Position numbers and translations under genes: made by a program. Shown here one piece after another: positions 58,896 through 64,000 of a stretch of 64,000 nt of DNA. A model generated the notes under the pieces. The model searched no databases, had not been told where the DNA came from, and saw only the letters and a program-made list of their open reading frames with translations. This DNA comes from Candidatus Peregrinibacteria bacterium GW2011_GWF2_43_17 (lineage in GTDB: Bacteria; Patescibacteriota; Gracilibacteria; UBA1369; UBA12470), in assembly GCA_000999315.1 (NCBI GenBank), contig LCFW01000005.1, positions 1 through 64,000 on the forward strand. The letters run 5' to 3'. Position 1 is the first letter of the stretch. Each line of letters opens with the position of its first letter.

Positions 58896-60662
58896 CTACC
58901 CCACCACTCCCTTTATCCTCCTCACCCCTGCACTCGACGACTCCTCTTTGAGTATTTTGAATGAGCCCAGCTCGCCGGTCCTTTTTGCATGAGGGCCTCC
59001 GCAAATCTCTTTTGAAAATCCTGAGATTGTATAAACCTTAACCCTCTCTCCGTATTTTTCTCCGAAAATTCCCATCGCTCCGCTAGCGCGCGCCTCGTCC
59101 AACGAAATTTCTTCACACGAAATCGGCAAATCTTCTTTGATTTTTTCATTCACGATTCTTTCGACCTCTTTTTTCTGCTCGTCGGTCATTTTTTCGCCGT
59201 GAGAAAAGTCGAATCGCAACCTTTCCGCCGTAATATTGCTCCCTTTCTGGTAAACGTGATCGCCAAGAACTTTTCGCAAAGCGGCCAATAACATATGAGT
59301 CGCAGTATGCAATTTTGCAGTGGCTTCGCTCGAATCTTGAAGCCCACCTTTGAATTTTCCCTCGGCACCGCAACGGGATAATTGTTGATGTTTTTCAAAA
59401 GCTTCGCAGAAACCTTTTTCGTCCACGCTGAATCCGCTTTCTCGTGCTAGATCTTTGGTCATTTCGAGCGGGAATCCGTAAGTATCATACAATTTGAAAG
59501 CCATTCTGCCGCTTATCGCTCGCGAACTGCCTTTCATTAAATTAGGTAAAATCTTTTCAAACTCTTTTTCGCCCTGCACGAGCGTCTTCAAGAATTTCAC
59601 TTCCTCCTGTTTCAATGCGTTGATGATATGCTCGCGTTTTTCGACCAATTCTGGGTAAGATTCGCCATAAATTTTAATAAAATTCTCTGCGATATCGACA
59701 ATCATTCCCTCGCCAACGCCGATTTTTTTCATAAATCTAACCGCTCTTCGAATCAACCTTCGCAAAACATAACCTTGGTCTGTATTCGACGGCGTGACGC
59801 CTTTCGGGTCGCCCAAAATAAACACCGAAGCACGCATGTGATCCGCAATAATTCTTCGAGCGACGACATCATTATTTTCACCAAGCAGGTCCATTATCGG
59901 CTTGAAAAGCTCGGTTTCGTAATGCGAAGAAACGCCTTGTAGAAGCGCAGTAACCCTCTCGACCCCGAGCCCGGTATCCACATTTTTCTGCTTCAATTCT
60001 TCGAATCTTCCTTCTGGAGTCTTATTGTACTGCATGAAAACATCGTTCCAAATTTCGACATATTTCCCGCACTTGCAAGCCACGCCGACTTCGGCGCATT
60101 TCTCGCACGGTTCTTTGCCCGTATCGTAAAACATCTCCGTATCGGGTCCGCACGGACCGGTTTGTCCGGCCGGTCCCCACCAGTTATCTTTTTTGCCATA
60201 AAACCAAATTTTATCTATTCCGAGCTCCTTCCAAACAACTGCAGACTCTTCGTCGCGAGGAGCATCGTTATCTCCCGCAAAACAACTGACCGCTAAATTC
60301 TCTTTCGGTATCCCGAGCCCGACTTTTTTATCCGTTAAAAATTCATAACTCATCTTTATCGCCTCCGCTTTAAAATAGTCACCCAGACTCCAATTCCCCA
60401 TCATCTCGAAAAAGGTGCAATGCGTGGCATCGCCAACCTCATCTATGTCATCTGTCCTGACGCATTTTTGACAATTAACCAGCTTGCGCCCGAGCGGATG
60501 CGACTCGCCGAGCAAATAGGGGACGAGCGGATGCATGCCGGCCGTGGTGAACAAAACGGTCGGATCGTTTTCGGGTATAAGTGACGCCCCGGCAACCTCT
60601 TTATGCCCGTGGTTTTTGACGAAGAAATCTATGTATTTGAGTCGAAGTTCGTTGGCTTTCAT
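58896..60662 (-). CDS. alaS: alanyl-tRNA synthetase (short form)
   Basis: LRLKYIDFFVKNHGH, FTTAGMHPLVPYLLG, TATHMLLAALRKVLGDHV, CGGPHAKRTGELGSFKI; 588 aa. Confidence 0.95.
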   Translation of the reverse strand: MKANELRLKYIDFFVKNHGHKEVAGASLIPENDPTVLFTTAGMHPLVPYLLGESHPLGRKLVNCQKCVRTDDIDEVGDATHCTFFEMMGNWSLGDYFKAEAIKMSYEFLTDKKVGLGIPKENLAVSCFAGDNDAPRDEESAVVWKELGIDKIWFYGKKDNWWGPAGQTGPCGPDTEMFYDTGKEPCEKCAEVGVACKCGKYVEIWNDVFMQYNKTPEGRFEELKQKNVDTGLGVERVTALLQGVSSHYETELFKPIMDLLGENNDVVARRIIADHMRASVFILGDPKGVTPSNTDQGYVLRRLIRRAVRFMKKIGVGEGMIVDIAENFIKIYGESYPELVEKREHIINALKQEEVKFLKTLVQGEKEFEKILPNLMKGSSRAISGRMAFKLYDTYGFPLEMTKDLARESGFSVDEKGFCEAFEKHQQLSRCGAEGKFKGGLQDSSEATAKLHTATHMLLAALRKVLGDHVYQKGSNITAERLRFDFSHGEKMTDEQKKEVERIVNEKIKEDLPISCEEISLDEARASGAMGIFGEKYGERVKVYTISGFSKEICGGPHAKRTGELGSFKILKEESSSAGVRRIKGVVG

Positions 60663-60681
60663 GAAAGTAAAATTAACGTGA

Positions 60682-60703
60682 TTTTTCTCCCCGGGGAGAA
60701 AAA
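60682..60703. repeat. 22-bp perfect palindrome in the alaS leader
   Basis: TTTTTCTCCCCGGGGAGAAAAA. Confidence 0.9.
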
Positions 60704-60810
60704 CAAATATAATTTACCTGAAAACTTCTCAGAGGACAACGGGGCTTCTTTGCGCACTTGACTAATTATGTAAAATGTATTACCATAAAAACGCATTGAC
60801 GCTATTAAGC

Positions 60811-61614
60811 ATGAAACATTTACCGTTAATTTTGGCCTTAAATGCCGGCTCTGCAGCTGCTACACCCGCTACACCCGCTTGTGAAAGTCTCGCTGAACAT
60901 GAGGCTCCGTACATTGACCAATTATGTCAAGACCGAGAAGCATTGACAAGAAGAATTACCGAGATCTTCCCGGGCAGAGATATAAAAAGTTTGGAAATGC
61001 CCACGCCCCATACTGAGGGAACGGTTGATTTAGTCGGAGGTTCAGATCCTGATATCAAATTAATTTGGAATGCGGATGGAAAAGATTGTATTTATGGCCC
61101 GGGTAGGTTCCCCTATGGTTCTGGGGCGACGAGTTGGCCATACTACAGTACTCTTGAGGAGTTAGCATCCGGACAACAACATGAAGCTTGGTCGCCGAAT
61201 TCAATGGGTATTGATATAGATCGAATTGTGGGATTAGAGAATAGTTTGAAGGCGTCCAAAGCTGAGTTTTTTGGCAAAATCGCAGAGGATAGCGAAGCGA
61301 GAAAATATTACAACGATTTCTCTATATTTATTACACGGTTGAGTACTGTCGCGTTTGACGGAGGTCTGCGTTCAGGGTGGAGCGATCCCTTACTACATCA
61401 AATGTTTTTTGCGAATACAAGGTCTTTGATTTATACTCCTGGTCACGCAGTTAGTATTGATAGGATGAAGAAATTTGTGCGACATCCTGATTTCTCAAAG
61501 TTACCGCCGGATTTACAACAAGCAGTGCGTGATTATACTTCAGGGGATAGTTTTGTGTGGGATGTGCTTTGGCAGACCGAAGAGGCATTGAAACAATGTA
61601 ATCCACAACCGTAA
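60811..61614 (+). CDS. hypothetical secreted protein
   Basis: Signal-peptide-like MKHLPLILALNAGSAAATPATPA. Confidence 0.6.
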   Translation: MKHLPLILALNAGSAAATPATPACESLAEHEAPYIDQLCQDREALTRRITEIFPGRDIKSLEMPTPHTEGTVDLVGGSDPDIKLIWNADGKDCIYGPGRFPYGSGATSWPYYSTLEELASGQQHEAWSPNSMGIDIDRIVGLENSLKASKAEFFGKIAEDSEARKYYNDFSIFITRLSTVAFDGGLRSGWSDPLLHQMFFANTRSLIYTPGHAVSIDRMKKFVRHPDFSKLPPDLQQAVRDYTSGDSFVWDVLWQTEEALKQCNPQP

Positions 61615-61620
61615 TAATGC

Positions 61621-62091
61621 CTAGTACATCTTCACTCCCGGCAACCTCTTCCACTCTTTAAACAGCTTGCTTACATCGGGCGCCATAATCCCGCCCCGGG
61701 TTTTGAGATGCCGCGAATCCGGCGCACGAGAAATTTCTTGATAAATAAAATCATCATCGAACCCTATCCCGGCCGCATCTTTTCGATCGTTCCCGAAATA
61801 CAAACCTGACATTTTCGCCCAATAAATCGTAGCCAAGCACATCGGGCAAGGTTCGGTTGTCGAATAAATCTCGCATCCCGACAGATCGTAAGTCTTGAGT
61901 TTTTTACATGCTTTCCTGATCGCATTCACTTCGGCATGGCAAGTCGGATCGTTGTCCGTTGTGACGGTATTCCACCCCTCGCCAATGATCTTACCGTTTT
62001 TGACAACAACCGCTCCAAAAGGACCGCCCTCATATTTCATACAATGTTTTCTTGCGACCTCGATCGCCGCAGACATGAATTTTTTGTGCAT
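61621..62091 (-). CDS. CMP/dCMP-type nucleoside deaminase, guanine deaminase-like
   Basis: GPFGAVVVKNGKIIGEGWN, TCHAEVNAIRKAC, STTEPCPMCLATI. Confidence 0.92.
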   Translation of the reverse strand: MHKKFMSAAIEVARKHCMKYEGGPFGAVVVKNGKIIGEGWNTVTTDNDPTCHAEVNAIRKACKKLKTYDLSGCEIYSTTEPCPMCLATIYWAKMSGLYFGNDRKDAAGIGFDDDFIYQEISRAPDSRHLKTRGGIMAPDVSKLFKEWKRLPGVKMY

Positions 62092-62176
62092 AAAAGTTTT
62101 TATTTTCTTGATTATAGCAAAAATTCCTGCAAGTTATTGATTTTCATGGTATAATATAAAGATATAAATAAAAAAA

Positions 62177-62773
62177 ATGCCACCAGAAATACCAAGTCAT
62201 AATCCGCCATCACCCGAAACGCCTCGCGAAGAGCAACCAACCATCGAAGGTTTAACAGAAGAAGAACTCAACTTGATTGCGAAAGAAATTTTTGCGCCGA
62301 ACTCGGGATGGGTAAATAATGCCGCGGAATTTTATTCAAATAGAGACAAAGTTGGCGGGGCTGAAAGAATTTTATTGGCACCGGCAAACGCATTTGAAAA
62401 CTTGGTGCAATTGGGGATAAGCATCTTTAATAAAAAAACCTACCAAGATTTGGCAACACTTGCCTCCGCTGTACGGGACGAAGAGGCGAGAGCAACCCTT
62501 ATGGTTATATTGGGGAAAGGATGGCAAAATTGTACAACCGCCGAAAAAACGGCATTCGTGGTGGAAATGCTCTCGACGGGACTCGTCGCCGGTGGCGTCT
62601 TGTCGAAACTCAAAACACTTCTGCCGGCAACAAAATTGATAAAACTCTCTACGGCCGGAAATACCAGGAGGTTGTTGACCAGCATTGCGGCCGCAAATCC
62701 ACTCGACGACATAGCCATGGCCAGCACGACATCAATGGCTCAAACATTACCGAAAACAGTAGGCGGGAAATAA
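62177..62773 (+). CDS. hypothetical protein
   Basis: ORF directly downstream of TGGTATAATATAAAGAT leader. Confidence 0.7.
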   Translation: MPPEIPSHNPPSPETPREEQPTIEGLTEEELNLIAKEIFAPNSGWVNNAAEFYSNRDKVGGAERILLAPANAFENLVQLGISIFNKKTYQDLATLASAVRDEEARATLMVILGKGWQNCTTAEKTAFVVEMLSTGLVAGGVLSKLKTLLPATKLIKLSTAGNTRRLLTSIAAANPLDDIAMASTTSMAQTLPKTVGGK

Positions 62774-62791
62774 AACAAATACACACCACGC

Positions 62792-62826
62792 ACTATGGAC
62801 TACGCACTACGGACTATGTACTATTA
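62792..62826. repeat. heptanucleotide tandem repeat
   Basis: ACTATGG ACTACGC ACTACGG ACTATGT ACTATTA. Confidence 0.8.
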
Positions 62827-62833
62827 AACCGCC

Positions 62834-64000
62834 ATGGCAATTGATCTGATTCAAATTCGCATCCCCGTTGGAGAGAACAAAGCTGAAACTTTTGAAGAAC
62901 TTTTGGTGAATTTGCATGAGGTCTTGCATCACACGCCGATAGGGCTGGAAATCGCTTCGATAGATCAGCACATATACTTTTTTGTCAGAACGCCGTCGGA
63001 TACGATTGCGGCGGTCGAGGGACAGATCTATGCGCTTTATCCGCACGCGGAAATTTCACCGGCGAAAGAGTATATAAATGATCGCGGCGACGGGTTCGCG
63101 GCGGCGGAAATTTTCATGAAGAGATCCGACATTTACCCGATAAAAACTTTTAAAAAATTCGAAGAAGATTCCATTTCGGGTATTTTCTCGATACTCGCAA
63201 AAGCGGATGCCGAAGAAGAAATATGGATACAAGTTTTGGCGGAACCGATGGAGGAAGGTTTCTCGTTGAATTTCGGCAGAAGATGGAAAATGAAAACAAA
63301 CGCCCTTAAAAGAATGTTCCGCCTCGGCGACAGATTTAAACTGAAAGGCATAAAAAATCTTCGCGTTGAAGAAAATGACGCTTTCAAGCACAAAGCCGAA
63401 AAACACGCTTACAAAATCAGCATCAGGATCGCCGACATCGCCAAAAACCAGAAAAAAGCCGAAGATAAATTAATCTCGCTCGTTAAGGCTTACACCCAAT
63501 TTAACACAATCGAATTAAACCAGTTCAAATTCTCGAAAATATCGAAAGACGCCTTCACGAAACTTGGCAAAAATCTCAAGTACGGCGGTCATTCGATGAT
63601 AATGAGCGACGAAGAGGTGGCGAGCGTCTATCACTTCCCGAATCCGGATTCCGTTCCGCATATAGTCCACGTCACTTCCCGTAAAGCCGAACCGCCTCAA
63701 GATCTTCCGAAACAAGGGAAGTTGGGTCCTGGAGAAATGTCGGTTTTCGGCATAACCAACTATCACAATCAGAACATCAGATTCGGTATAAAAAGAGCCG
63801 ACAGGCGCAGACATTTATACGTTGTTGGTAAATCCGGTACCGGTAAAAGTAAAATGCTCGAACTTCTCATTATATCCGATATTTTGGCGGGGAAAGGCGT
63901 TGGAGTTCTCGATCCTCACGGCGACTTGGTCGATGCGATTTTGAAATATATTCCGGACGAGAGGAAGGACGACGTTGTGCTTTTTGACCCCGCGGACGCC
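62834..64000 (+). CDS. DUF87/VirB4-VirD4-like type IV secretory ATPase, 5' part (runs off window)
   Basis: Translation MAIDLIQIRIPVGENKAETFEELLVNLHEV...VVGKSGTGKSKMLELLI (Walker A)...GVGVLDPHGDLVDAIL; not in ORF track. Confidence 0.88.
   Translation, partial: MAIDLIQIRIPVGENKAETFEELLVNLHEVLHHTPIGLEIASIDQHIYFFVRTPSDTIAAVEGQIYALYPHAEISPAKEYINDRGDGFAAAEIFMKRSDIYPIKTFKKFEEDSISGIFSILAKADAEEEIWIQVLAEPMEEGFSLNFGRRWKMKTNALKRMFRLGDRFKLKGIKNLRVEENDAFKHKAEKHAYKISIRIADIAKNQKKAEDKLISLVKAYTQFNTIELNQFKFSKISKDAFTKLGKNLKYGGHSMIMSDEEVASVYHFPNPDSVPHIVHVTSRKAEPPQDLPKQGKLGPGEMSVFGITNYHNQNIRFGIKRADRRRHLYVVGKSGTGKSKMLELLIISDILAGKGVGVLDPHGDLVDAILKYIPDERKDDVVLFDPADA

Noticed and set aside
1-64000. CRISPR array, tRNA or rRNA genes, prophage or toxin-antitoxin modules
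   Set aside because: Scanned by eye; no regularly spaced ~25-40 bp repeats, no cloverleaf/T-arm signatures and no phage structural genes recognised. A tRNAscan-SE/Infernal/CRISPR search would be decisive.
1-64000. Alternative genetic code 25 (UGA = Gly), as in Gracilibacteria/Absconditabacteria
   Set aside because: Several genes end naturally at TGA (e.g. aroE, the epimerase at 8178) and conserved proteins show no in-frame TGA, so the standard bacterial code fits.

Overview
Bacterial window, probably from a Candidate Phyla Radiation/Patescibacteria genome. That is inferred from gene content and style: many glycan genes, AT-rich Shine-Dalgarno-poor starts, a short AlaRS, a DUF87 type IV ATPase and Patescibacteria-style hypotheticals. 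UGA behaves as a stop, so the code looks like table 11. About 2.1-39.3 kb is a large surface-glycan locus with GT2/GT4/GT39-like glycosyltransferases, many SDR sugar-nucleotide enzymes, DegT aminotransferases, a Wzx-like flippase, hexapeptide acyltransferases, methyltransferases and a B12-radical SAM protein. About 39-64 kb is mostly housekeeping and membrane genes: DUF1385, NnrD, MscS, SPFH, AroE, LspA, FtsW, MurG, two PH-domain proteins, LemA-like, MiaB, a Cys-rich protein, a PLP enzyme, TrmB, AlaS, a deaminase and a DUF87 ATPase running off the end. metK has a clear SAM-I riboswitch. The signals most worth follow-up are: (i) two ~272-bp elements with long terminal inverted repeats and a shared outward promoter-like module, each directly upstream of a glycan gene (invertible promoter or TA-flanked MITE); (ii) a MerR-HTH/GHKL-ATPase fusion plus STAS-like partner next to a PKD surface protein whose promoter spacer contains a C9/G9 tract; (iii) inverted paralogous HNH genes with a conserved leader flanking a ~17-kb glycan segment; (iv) an 18-bp perfect palindrome seen three times, twice in-frame in HNH genes and once between 10-bp direct repeats; (v) heptanucleotide tandem repeats of different sequence at several gene junctions. 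Two edge CDSs (1-406 minus, 62834-64000 plus) are absent from the supplied ORF track and were read from the sequence.
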